Shown here: positions 54,871-64,000 of the stretch, in pieces
How positions within the stretch are numbered: the first letter of the stretch is position 1
Layout: each line of letters begins with the position of its first letter
NCBI GenBank assembly: GCA_963678705.1
Contig: OY783217.1
Coordinates: forward strand, 7,874,001 to 7,938,000
Length of the DNA stretch: 64,000 nucleotides
Reading direction: 5' to 3'
From: Panorpa germanica
Taxonomy: Eukaryota > Arthropoda > Insecta > Mecoptera > Panorpidae
Translations under genes and position numbers: made by a program
The notes under the pieces: model-generated
Databases searched by the model: none
Told to the model about the DNA's origin: nothing
What the model saw: only the letters and a program-made list of their open reading frames with translations

Positions 54871-54990
54871 ACAACACAGTGGGCGAGAGCTTTGATGCTG
54901 ACTGTTGTGTCTTCGTTATCTATCCTCGAATCAGAGTTACATTTTCTGGGTTTGGTTGTTATCAAGATAAATAGTTAATGTAATCATAAA
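54871..54990 (+). repeat. tRNA-derived SINE, copy 5 (3' truncated)
   Basis: Head CACAGTGGGCGAGAGCTTTG and ATGCTGACTGTTGTGTCTTC, B-box region CTATCCTCGAATCAGA, body TTTTCTGGGTTTGGTTGTTA. Ends soon after the body; the tail block is not seen. Confidence 0.7.
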
Positions 54991-56132
54991 CTTATCAGAC
55001 TTATCATAAACCTACAATATCCTTACACTTACTTTCATAGTTCCTTTCTGAAATAACTAAACTAGAACTCTACAAATGTAGACAACCTATAAGTAAAACA
55101 ACTCTTGCCTAATCCTTCTAAGATTACTTATTCAACTTAGCTTAAATTAATCTTTAATTCTTCCCCTTTTTCTTCTTCCATTCTTAATACTTTCTCTCTC
55201 TTTTTTTTGCCTTCTATCGGTTCACAACGATTTTTTTGTCTTCTATTTCTTTCTCACTAATTTTTTAAACTTTATATTATTTGAAGTGTCGGAAGATTTA
55301 GATGTTTCATGTGACAAACTTCGTTGGTAATTATAAGAAATATATTGAATTTTTTTTCTTTGTTAAGTTTGTCATTGTGTTAATATGTTATACAAGGTTT
55401 ACCAGAGCATAACAATGCAAAGTTTACTCAGTAAGGTCGTCCTTACTTGCTTTATCAGAAAATGAGAAATACCTGACATGGGCCTGATCATGCAACATCT
55501 AGGGTAAAATTCTACTCAGGTTACCTAACGAATATCGGGCAAATTCAGTAAACAACTGAGCGCAAGTAAGATTACTATCTTACGCTTAAAGTCTATTCTG
55601 TTCTAGACGGAAATCACAAAGTGATAAAATAAACTAAAGCTGCCTAAAAATGAAGAACGTTTAATCCGCCACTGCCACACAAGTCTGTGTATACTCGTAG
55701 TGTATGCAATGTAATGTTTCCATGTTTTCGATAGCAACGATTCCCAAATGAGTTTAAATTGATTTGGTTTATTGCAAACAGAATGTTAAGTGGAGAAAAT
55801 GGAATATGGAGGAAACCTTTCAGTTGATTAAATTGTAAAATATCCGTTAAACTACTTCGTGAATATTTACATACTTGTTTTTAGGCGAAACATTTTATGC
55901 AAAGCTATTTGACGGTCGATTAAGTAAACTAGATCTATCAAAACATTGCCTTTAATGCTTCTACGAGTATTTTTAATTTCATAGAATGTGAACCGCTTTT
56001 AGTTCTAACTGTTAGATACATGTATTTTGTTTTTGTTTATGCAAATTAAGCAATAATTGATTTATAGTTTTTGGGGCACTAGAATTTAATTAGATATAAA
56101 GCTAATTATATATTATACTTACATTATAATAA
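54991..56132. other. Intergenic stretch, nothing firmly recognised
   Basis: Contains TTTAATCCGCCACTGCC near 55660, like an isolated hAT right end. Otherwise AT-rich with a pyrimidine-rich patch at 55155-55260. Confidence 0.45.
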
Positions 56133-56245
56133 TTTTTTTAATATTTATTTGAGTGCATTAACTTTCAAAAGTTATTAGCACTTAAAAGAATTTATACATT
56201 TACGAACATTTACAAAACATAATTTACAATATATAAATACAAGTA
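56133..56245 (-). repeat. LINE-like 3' end, copy 2
   Basis: A T-run then AATATTTATTTGAGTGCATT, AACTTTCAAAAGTTATTAGC and ACTTAAAAGAATTTATACAT parallel the block at 21846-21940. Confidence 0.55.
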
Positions 56246-57824
56246 TGGGTATTTAAAATAAAGACATTAAATTAGTTTCATTGATAAAGTCAATAATGTT
56301 TTTCAGACTTTCCCTGCTTTTAAATATCTGCCTATAATTATAATAATTTATTTTTTCTTTAGAAAATTATCTTAAGATGTGTTACAATTCTATTAATCCG
56401 AAAAGAATTATTTCACGATCATAATAGAGTACTTTATGTAATACGTAACATTTTTACGTAACAGGTAGCTTTTTTGTGTCAGATAAACTTAAATATACAT
56501 AACTGTGTTAAGTGAAAATATACGTTTTTTATTATTTATTATCTAAAAACTCGCTATCTTTATATTCATGTCTTTATTTACTTTATTAGGCTTTGGTTTA
56601 TTCAGTTTGCTTGCCAACTACATTATTTTCATCACATTTAACTTCTAAATTAATACTTAGCCACATATCTTCTGATTAATAATCGCATGGTCTTCCATCA
56701 CAGATTGAGCCGATCTTAGCTGAAAATAGACACTGTGAGATGTACCTGGGTGTTAAAATGGTTTTATGACAAAAATTCTTACAGCATCAAATAAAAATTA
56801 CTATAGACATAGTAATAAGTTTTAAACCTTAAATTAAATTAGTTGATAGGAATCATGATGCATTACTTTCATTATAGCGTTTTATATTTTTAATCTAGAT
56901 ATACCAGTTTTTTTCAAAATTTAATTTTTAGAATATTCTAATTACTAAGCTCATCTATTCTATATTACATCTACGAGAATTCTGTTAGATCTATTTTATA
57001 ATTTTAAATATTCTGGTGAATTGTGTCTTAATTCTTTTGTGAAGTATTGTGCGGTTTTTGAATCTTAATTAGAACTAACGTATTTACCCTGTTTTCTTTT
57101 CTAACCCAGTTCAAAGCGTTCTTATGTAACTGCACATGACTCATATATTTCAAACGCACTACTTTCTGTGTTCTACATTTCTCTACGTCTGTCAATCACA
57201 GAGGGATGGGTAGAGAGAGATGGGGGTGAACAATAGAAGAGGATAAATGCGTTCTGCGACAGATGGCATTCGGAACGCACATTAATATTACGACCGAACT
57301 ACTAATGGATCTATAATTAGTCTAATAGTTATACGTTAGGTGATAATTGATTTAAATTTACTAGTTCTACTAAGTGTCAGTCAGCATTTGGCTGGGATAC
57401 ATTTTGGATATTTAAAATTCATATAAACAACATCAAAGAGTAATCTAACAACAGTTTCTAAATGTTTTAAGCTTAGCACGCACTGTGGAGAAAAACCGCG
57501 CTGAAAGAAGTGTAACGCGTTAATAAACGTAAATTCTCTAACACATGGAATCATATGAACATACACACACTTGCAATTTTTAATTCTCAAGAAAAAAAAA
57601 CAGCAATTCTTTTCGCGCGTTTTTTTCCATAGTGCGTCGTCTAGGCGTTGGAAGTATGTTTTTTTAATTTTATTAAAATTATTCAGAATTTTAGATTCCC
57701 AGGATTCTCTCACAATTTAATAGATTAATTGCAACTTTTGACTTTTTCAGTATTATATACTGAAGTTGTTAAAGTCGTATAAAGACACTAACTTATCGAA
57801 AACTTGTCATGGGGAACGAAACTG
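56246..57824. other. Intergenic stretch, nothing recognised
   Basis: AT-rich. A 110-codon minus frame at 57381-57713 has no recognised family. A GGGATGGGTAGAGAGAGATG patch lies near 57203-57222. Confidence 0.45.
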
Positions 57825-57828
57825 TTAT

Positions 57829-58331
57829 GGCGTCCGCACACGACGCGACTGGTTGCAAACCTTAGTCCCGAATCTACCCGAACCGAATGTCATTACAACA
57901 GTGTTGTTAGTAAAAGAACGTAAGTGTTAACGAGTGAGGTAAAACACACGGCACGAACGTAACTAAACTGATTTGAAACTGGTTTTGAGCATATATTCAG
58001 CGACTAGATTTCTCGGTTGCAGGGCACTGTTGGTTTCACGATGACATCATCAACAGAGATGTTTACGAAAAGCATTTAAATACATACATACAATCAAATA
58101 TAACACAAAAGAATCCCCTGTTTTGCCATTGTTAAAAAATTCTATAGAGGCACGATACACGGCTCGTGCTCGTTTTGCGTTTAGTTTGCAATCAGCAGAC
58201 TCGAGTGCCTTTCTCGTGTTTTATCTCATATCTCATATTTCGATCTCTCACTAACAACAGTTGTAATCATATTCGCTTCGAGTAGATTCGGGGCTAAGGT
58301 TTGCAACCAGTCGCTTCGTGTGCGGAGCGCC
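57829..58331. mobile_element. MITE with ~54-bp inverted repeats, PIF/Harbinger-like
   Basis: The left arm 57829-57882 (starts GGCGTCCGCACACGACGCGA) and right arm 58277-58331 (inverse starts GGCGCTCCGCACACGAAGCG) match over about 54 bp with few differences. TTA is found at 57825-57827 and 58332-58334, compatible with the 3-bp TTA/TAA target of Harbinger elements, with one extra T at the left. The 500-bp element is non-coding and GC-richer than its flanks. Confidence 0.85.
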
Positions 58332-58334
58332 TTA

Positions 58335-59391
58335 GTCTAATTTTATTGAAACTTAGAAAAATGCAAGAGTGTGAGAGAGAGATAGAGAGAGTACAACTTA
58401 ACGTTGAGTGAATGTGTGATGGTGATCTTTATTTAATATTATTACATTATTATTTGTATCACTTAATATGCGGCACGCAGCAATAAACCAACTTTTAAAT
58501 AACGCAATGTGCTATTAAATGTTGTAATTAAATCATTTACACACCAATAATAGTGCAATCCATATGTTAACCAATAATAATAACTAATCAATATTCACAG
58601 ACAGTCGTATGCTGTATCAATAACATGATTAATAGCTAGTAGATGCTCTAACATACTGATACATCCGTTTCAAACTATTTGGGCAGTAGCTTTAATAAAG
58701 GATTTAGTAGTTATCTGAAATGTTTCACGTACACGTATTCTCTCTTATCTTTTCCTTCAGAGAAACAAGATACGTCACGGACGATTAGAGTGAGTGACAA
58801 ATAAATCGAAACCTACAAAACATTTTGTCAAGCCTGTTTAAATCTTAATACTATGTGTTCAATCAATTTACGCCGATTGAGTTCTTATTGTTCTTCTTAA
58901 AACATAAGTATCTGATTCCTTCTTGAATTGCTATTAAATTGGAACTGTCTTTGTTTAATTTAATGAATGAATGAAATCGTATATCACTCACTCAAGTATA
59001 AACTACTTGAACAAACTTCGATGTTGATAGATATTTTTAAGTAGATTCTATAGAAAAGTGCTTGGGAGTAATACCACATGACGCTTTTAAAGTTTTACAG
59101 ATTCTGTTGAATTTAAGAAAAGTAGACGTGATTCTTAGTATATGTTTTCCAATGTGTATTTATCTTATCCTAAAATCAATTCTTTACGGTTTAAATATCA
59201 CCGCCTCAGGTGTATATTATTATTAAAGGATCTTACTAATCACAGTTAGAAACAACTGCTGGTTTCTTGACTGCCATCTTATATTAATATTATGAACCAA
59301 TTGGTTTGTGTTTACGGTTTTGTTTGTCACACTTTACGTTAAGCAAGAAGCGTCCCACATGGCCTTAATAATACAGAGTTATATATTTTGT
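58335..59391. other. Intergenic stretch, nothing recognised
   Basis: A GA repeat lies at about 58372-58391. No frames or other repeats recognised. Confidence 0.5.
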
Positions 59392-59600
59392 ACGGCACAG
59401 TGGCTGAGAGCGTTGATGCTTGAAACCAGACAACTATGTCTTCGGATTCTATCCCCGGACTAAAGGGTTTGGTTGTTGCCAAAGCTTAATTGGTGATGTA
59501 AGAGCTCAAAAATATCATAAACTTGTGGTGTGTAGCACACAAATATGAGACAGGTCTCAACATCGGAAATAAGCCAACGTTAAATAAATAAATTTAAAAA
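59392..59600 (+). repeat. tRNA-derived SINE, copy 6 (complete)
   Basis: Head GGCACAGTGGCTGAGAGCGT with a good A box, TTGATGCTTGAAACCAGACA, B-box region GGATTCTATCCCCGG, body TAAAGGGTTTGGTTGTTGCC, tail GTGGTGTGTAGCACACAAAT, GAGACAGGTCTCAACATCGG, then GTTAAATAAATAAATTTAAA. The ~200-bp unit with an AT-rich simple tail is the best guide to the family's full structure. Confidence 0.82.
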
Positions 59601-59786
59601 AAATAGTTATATAGTTAAAATCACGATAATTCGGCGGCGACTTATACTTAAAGGAGGTTATAAGATAGGTATAAATCTATAATACGATAATGAATATAAT
59701 CTTATTCGTTTCTATACACATTATAGAAAAATAAGTGAGTCAGTGCTTTTCAGTTATATCGGCAGTTTATACCCCACAACTTGTTT

Positions 59787-59833
59787 TAAGTATGAGTCGC
59801 CACCGAACTCTCGTAATTTGAACTATATATCAC
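59787..59833. repeat. Dispersed repeat shared with 11465-11512
   Basis: GAGTCGCCACCGAACTCTCG followed by TAATTTGAACTATATA. See the partner at 11.5 kb. Confidence 0.45.
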
Positions 59834-59845
59834 ATACCTAATAAG

Positions 59846-60175
59846 TTCGTAGGATGACATATAGATGGCGCCAATATTGACAAAATTTCAGATAGTACCA
59901 ACCTTCAAACGATATGTGCCAAAATTTCATGATATTCCAATCATTAGTGTACAAGTTACAGTGTTTTTAGTTAAGCTATTTTTGTAATTTTTAAAACAAT
60001 GGAAAATTTTGAATTTCATGTGTTGATAAAGCATTGCTTCTAATGGAAAAAATACCGTTGAAGCAAAGTAATGACTTGAGAAGTGTTATTCGGATATAGG
60101 TATTTTTTCCAAAAAAAAGTCACTTCAAAAATTCGTTACTGGTTTCGAACGGTACGCCTATTTCACGGCGTGCAA
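59846..60175 (+). pseudogene. mariner-like element, 5' end and broken N terminus (copy 3)
   Basis: The leader ATAAGTTCGTAGGATGACAT, AGTACCAACCTTCAAACGAT, AAATTTCATGATATTCC is followed by ATG at 59999 encoding MENFEFHVLIKHCF and then a stop. A shifted frame continues with the GKNTVEAKQ-equivalent, and at about 60130 FVTGFER resembles the W-F-x-x-F-x-R block. The catalytic domain is absent. Confidence 0.75.
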
Positions 60176-60307
60176 ATCTGCCAATATAATGCCAAATAAT
60201 GTCAATATAGTATAAGAAATAAAATTGTATTTCCAATTTTCCAAAATTCACTTTATCTTTAAATAAATAAAAATTTATTTACATTTATCGTAAAATGTGG
60301 TACGTTA

Positions 60308-60316
60308 CATATATAC

Positions 60317-60403
<87 letters not shown>

Positions 60404-60415
60404 TATATATATACT
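60308..60415. repeat. (TA)n microsatellite
   Basis: About 105 bp of TA alternation, with ATATACAT interruptions at the left and one AAG near the right. Overlapping frames are artefacts. Confidence 0.97.
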
Positions 60416-60946
60416 ATAATATATTCATGGTAAATAGAGAAGTTATAAATTCTAAATAGTATTGGAACTATATTTGAATATTTTATACGAAATTGCATCT
60501 AGAAATATTCCTTACATTTCACATACAAATAAAATATAGATATCTCTCTTACCAACTGTACCACTATGCATTTCATTATTATTTAAATCACGTTTTCTTA
60601 TTTTGATTTACAGTAAGTTTTGGAAAACTTTCAAAGCAAAGATTATTTGTTGTATTGTTAACTTTAAGTTTATCATTCTTCTGTCATTTCTTACTTTATA
60701 TATATAATTCAATCCGTTCATTTGTCCGTGTTTAATATTTGACTTCTTACTTTTAATTTAGTTTGCTGCAGTTCTAGTGAATACTTCTACTTTAAATTAC
60801 ATATTTAAGTTATTTCAAAACTTTGTACTTCAATTTCAACTTCAACTTTTGAAATGCACAAAACAAAAAACCACGACTATTTTAAAGTTCTATTTACTAT
60901 TATGTACACGACTATTTATGTAATACTAAAGTAAAAAATGAATCAT

Positions 60947-61090
60947 GGAATTAGCTTGTAGCAAGGTAGAAAGTGTTAAACTTTCATTGCAAGACAGTTC
61001 AGGTTCTAAGAAATAGAACCTGACCTTTAGAATTAGATTGTGGTAAGCTATAAAGTGCGAAACTCGCATTCTAAGACAAATTTTCACCTG
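60947..61090. repeat. TAGAAAAT/ATTTTCTA dispersed element, two tandem units
   Basis: Unit 1 AATTAGCTTGTAGCAAGGTA, AAAGTGTTAAACTTTCATTG, CAAGACAG; unit 2 AATTAGATTGTGGTAAGCTA, AAAGTGCGAAACTCGCATTC, TAAGACAAATTTTCACCTG. The two units align with each other and with 16.2 kb. A small palindrome (GGTTCTAAGAAATAGAACC) lies between them. A further partial core is at 61304-61318. Confidence 0.65.
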
Positions 61091-61149
61091 AGAATATTAT
61101 TGCATAATATTATAAGTGCTAAATTGATTATGTACATACAAAACCATAA

Positions 61150-61275
61150 ACTTGTTTGGCAGTGGTGCCGGGCAGTTTATAAACGTATGTTTCAATTTGG
61201 TAAGAAATAACTCAGAAAACATAGAACTCATACGGGAATCGAACCCGAATACACAGTTATCTTTCGTAATTATAT
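61150..61275 (-). repeat. tRNA-derived SINE, copy 7 (fragment)
   Basis: On the minus strand ACTGTGTATTCGGGTTCGAT and TCCCGTATGAG contain a good B box, followed by TATGTTTTCTGAGTTATTTC in the body position. A CAGTGGTGCCGGGCAG sequence at 61160 is hAT-end-like. Confidence 0.6.
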
Positions 61276-61339
61276 TATCGTAATTAGTAATCTTGGAATT
61301 TCCTTGTAGCAAGCTAGCACCATTACCTGATATTTTAAA

Positions 61340-62260
61340 AACGTCTGGCAGATGTTAAGGCTCACGAGAGTTGTCTGGCAATAGTAAATGTTAGTTTTTA
61401 ACAATGCTCTGTAAAACATATATAAAAACGAGCCATTATACTTTCACGTAGGTGAATAAGTATAACTTGTAAAAGGACCCCACTTCCAAGCTAGTAAGTA
61501 CGTATATGTTCTTAACTACATATTACACTATTTATTCTCAAAATTTTATCTTTGCTAAAACGACGTAGGTCTAGGGGCTTTGAGGTCTTGGACGATAAGC
61601 AGTAACCAATTAATTCACGTTCTACTGCACCACAAATTTCGTACTTAGTCGGCTATGGTTTTTATTAGCAACTCTCAGTAGTATTCATGGCAACACTCGT
61701 TTAGGACTAAGCTGGAACGTAAATAGTACACCACTACTGTTGTTCTTAACGACTTAAGAGCTAAGCTACATAAAAGCAAACGGTAAACTACTAGCACTTT
61801 AAATACAGCAGAAGAAAATAGATTGTAGATACGTGACTAACTTAAATAGGAATAGATCTATGAGAGATGGTCGTTTCATAGTAGTTGTTGAAGCAGTGCT
61901 CGTCGAAACCTGCAGAAATACGCTTTTTATTTTAAACATATTATTGGTATTATTAATATATATTTACTATACTGTTGTTATTAATATAACTACGTTTTGC
62001 GACCTTGCTAAGTGTCAACCATTAATTACGTCACAAGCAAAGTATTACTAGACGTGATAAGGGAGTTCCAAAGTGAGCAACTTCGTGACGTAACATCTAT
62101 CTAAAATTCGACATTAAAAAAGATAAGTTCAATAAAAAATGATATGAATAAAAACACATCAAATCAGTTAGAGGCTACGTTACAGCGGTAAAGGTTTTTA
62201 TGTGTGACAAGACGTGAATTTTTGTGACGTAATTTATGGATTGTTCCCATTTGAACTATA
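61340..62260. other. Intergenic stretch, possible MITE end at 62222-62250
   Basis: The inverse of GTGACGTAATTTATGGATTG resembles the 'CCATAAATTACGTCAC' MITE terminus also suspected at 20.39 kb, but no opposing end was found. A 72-codon plus frame at 61833-62051 is unmatched. Confidence 0.35.
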
Positions 62261-62261
62261 C

Positions 62262-62318
62262 TACATTTTCGAAACAATGTAAAAATCAGAATGTGTGTCG
62301 TGTGTTGACAATGCGTTA
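62262..62318 (+). pseudogene. mariner-like N-terminal scrap, plus orientation
   Basis: CGAAACAATGTAAAAATCAG, then GTCGTGTGTTGACAATGCG resembles the start of the mariner frame (AAACAATGGAAAAATCTGAA, TTTCGTGTGTTGATAAAGCA) with several changes. It lies immediately beside MITE copy B. Confidence 0.5.
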
Positions 62319-62324
62319 TTTTAT

Positions 62325-62977
62325 AATGGGCTTGTGTCCTATGTCTTAATTTCTATAAAAGTGTACTATATATTGATAAAGTGGGTTACTAGAACCTCAA
62401 ATGTTCAATTATTTTTAAATAACTCCTTATATGTTAGGAGATATTAACAATTAAAAAAGTCATTTTGTCTCTTTAATTATTAAAGGGATTCAACGTTGTA
62501 CAAACTTCAAATGCATGTGACATCACAATCCTTGTGTAAGGTTACCAACCTTACAGATCATAAATCTCTGCTATATGTATATATATATAAATATCAAATA
62601 TTATTTACAGTTATTTCAAGGAACAATTAAATTTCAATATCATGTCTGCCTTAGCAGGGTTAAATAAAATAAAAACTTATTATTCTTTGATTTGACTTGA
62701 TTATTTGACTACCAACAGCTAAAGAACATTACCACAACACTGACCTACTCAACAAATAACTGACGTTAAAATGCATTTCATGTCATACAAATATGGCCGA
62801 CCATTTCTAGCGCTAAAACTACAATTCAAATTTTTAATTGCTATATCTCCGTCAATATTTAGATATAATTATATAATATAATTATTTAAAATAGACACGC
62901 CAATACACATTTATTAACATCAATTTCAATCAACAATTGAAAAATCGACCACTAAAAAATGAGGACACAAGCCCATT
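62325..62977. mobile_element. DNA transposon MITE with GGGCTTGTGTCCT termini, copy B
   Basis: Starts AATGGGCTTGTGTCCT and ends AGGACACAAGCCCATT (653 bp), inverted relative to copy A at 10751-11319. It matches copy A along most of its length but has an unmatched segment of roughly 70-80 bp (about 62641-62720) and a short TATAATTATATAATATAATT patch absent from copy A. Confidence 0.85.
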
Positions 62978-63168
62978 GGCAAAAAATATTTTTCCATTGT
63001 TTTGAAAATTTTAAATATAGCGTCACTAAAACTCCTGTATCTAGTAAACTAATCGTCAGAATGTCATGAAATTTTAACATATATCGGTTGAAGGTTGGTA
63101 CTATCTAAAAATCATATTTAACATTTGTCAATAGTGTTAGCCATCCTACGAACTTATTAAGTGATGAT
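62978..63168 (-). pseudogene. mariner-like 5' end, minus orientation (copy 4)
   Basis: The inverse reads ATAAGTTCGTAGGATGGCTA, TAGTACCAACCTTCAACCGA, AAATTTCATGACATTCTGAC and reaches the transposase ATG at 62997, just before MITE copy B begins. The leader is intact; the coding region is cut off within about 20 bases of its start. Confidence 0.75.
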
Positions 63169-64000
63169 AAATGCTTTGCAATTGACAAAACCAATTTGTC
63201 ATTAATTTTCCATCACTTAAATAATATTGAAAATCATTTTAATATACTCCTACAAACTACACTGCTTGCGATGTTTATTGCACACCAATATGCTTTGACA
63301 AAGTCTATCAAGGATGTCAACTGACGTTTCAGTTTTTTTTTCTGTATCCTTTGAACGTTGACATATTCTGTACTTTGAATTTTTAATATTCTTTCCTGAC
63401 AGTTATTACCAAGTTGCATGTAGACTTGACGTCAAGTTATTCGTTTTTCATCACGTTTTTCAATTATAAGGAAAAATATTAAAATAGTAATTTCTTTCTA
63501 TTACTTTTAACACATTTGACAAGCAACTTTATGACTCTATTTTAAATTACTTGTAAGTGTAAGTATATAGAAAATCTGTAAGTAATTATTTTTAATGTTA
63601 GATTAAAGTTTACGAATAAGGAAATGCTCTTCAAATTTTAATTTAACACAGTCTGCGACGAATGTTACCAGAATAACACAGAGGATAAACCACATAACCT
63701 CAAAATTGTTTTGCAAAGTGAAACTGCAAGTTTTTTGACAAAAATTTTACTAAATTGAATGTGTTCTCTAAATACTAATAATAAACTCATGTTTATTTGA
63801 CGTAATATTTTTTACTTAACGAAACATTTTGTTATTTACCTAAGTTGAACATAATCCTTTTACATTGTCATTAAACAAATGAAAATACATTAGAGAAAGT
63901 TTACAAATATATTAATTTAATACGTAACATTATATTATCTTGCATATAAAACTTTATTAATGAGAGAAAATATAAGAAAGTTATGTAACAGGTAAAGTTT
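63169..64000. other. AT-rich stretch to window end, nothing recognised
   Basis: A 61-codon minus frame at 63234-63419 has no recognised family. No repeats were matched to the rest of the window. Confidence 0.5.

Noticed and set aside
57381-57713. 110-codon minus-strand frame as a gene
   Set aside because: No recognisable domain, AT-driven composition and an A/T homopolymer inside; treated as chance.
62054-62250. Complete MITE with CCATAAATTACGTCAC-type ends
   Set aside because: The GTGACGTAA words at the two sides are in the same orientation rather than inverted, so the left end is not supported.
1-64000. CRISPR arrays, bacterial operons, phage or plasmid signals
   Set aside because: No regularly spaced repeats, ribosome-binding-site-preceded gene clusters or prokaryotic domains were seen; all coding content is insect gene or transposon.

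Overview
The window looks like AT-rich (roughly 70% A+T by eye) nuclear DNA of an insect. It holds one convincing host gene, an apparently single-exon short neuropeptide F receptor on the minus strand (23904-25196). The rest is intergenic or intronic DNA filled with transposons of nearly every major class. There are no bacterial operons, CRISPR arrays or functional tRNA/rRNA genes. The species cannot be named from the sequence; the receptor's similarity to the Drosophila sNPF receptor, the copia primer-binding sites and the mariner/hAT content fit an insect.

Layout. 0.6-1.5 kb: a small inverted-repeat element and a broken mariner transposase. 3.8-7.6 kb: a copia element (minus) with identical LTRs but a gag-pol that has lost the end of RT and most of RNase H. 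7.6-23 kb: MITEs, tRNA-derived SINEs, mariner 5' ends and LINE 3' ends. 23.9-25.2 kb: sNPFR. 26.5-28.9 kb: LINE fragment, MITE, (TA)n. 28.9-32.0 kb: a BEL/Pao-type LTR element (minus) with near-identical LTRs and a TAAT target duplication, whose only long ORF fuses gag to scattered pol fragments. 32.2-32.6 kb: two possible Helitron 3' ends. 34.5-35.5 kb: a hAT MITE with a long-TIR, core-deleted mariner inserted in it at a TA. 38-42.7 kb: further hAT and mariner pieces, including a GC-rich subterminal tandem array. 43.9-48.2 kb: an intact copia element with identical 122-bp LTRs, perfect 5-bp target duplication and an uninterrupted 1312-codon polyprotein, the best candidate for a recently active transposon here. 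48.2-50.5 kb: two LINE fragments, a 5S rRNA-derived relic and a hAT MITE. 50.5-64 kb: mostly unannotatable AT-rich DNA with SINEs, a Harbinger-like MITE with ~54-bp TIRs, (TA)n, mariner relics and a second full copy of a MITE also found at 10.8 kb.

The elements do not form a pathway. The informative signal is structural: two young copia elements sharing an internal tRNA primer site and non-TG/CA LTR ends, one intact and one dead; a BEL element preserved as an ORF-bearing deletion derivative; nested DNA transposons with exact target duplications; and a SINE family with at least seven copies. No unambiguous new biological system was found.
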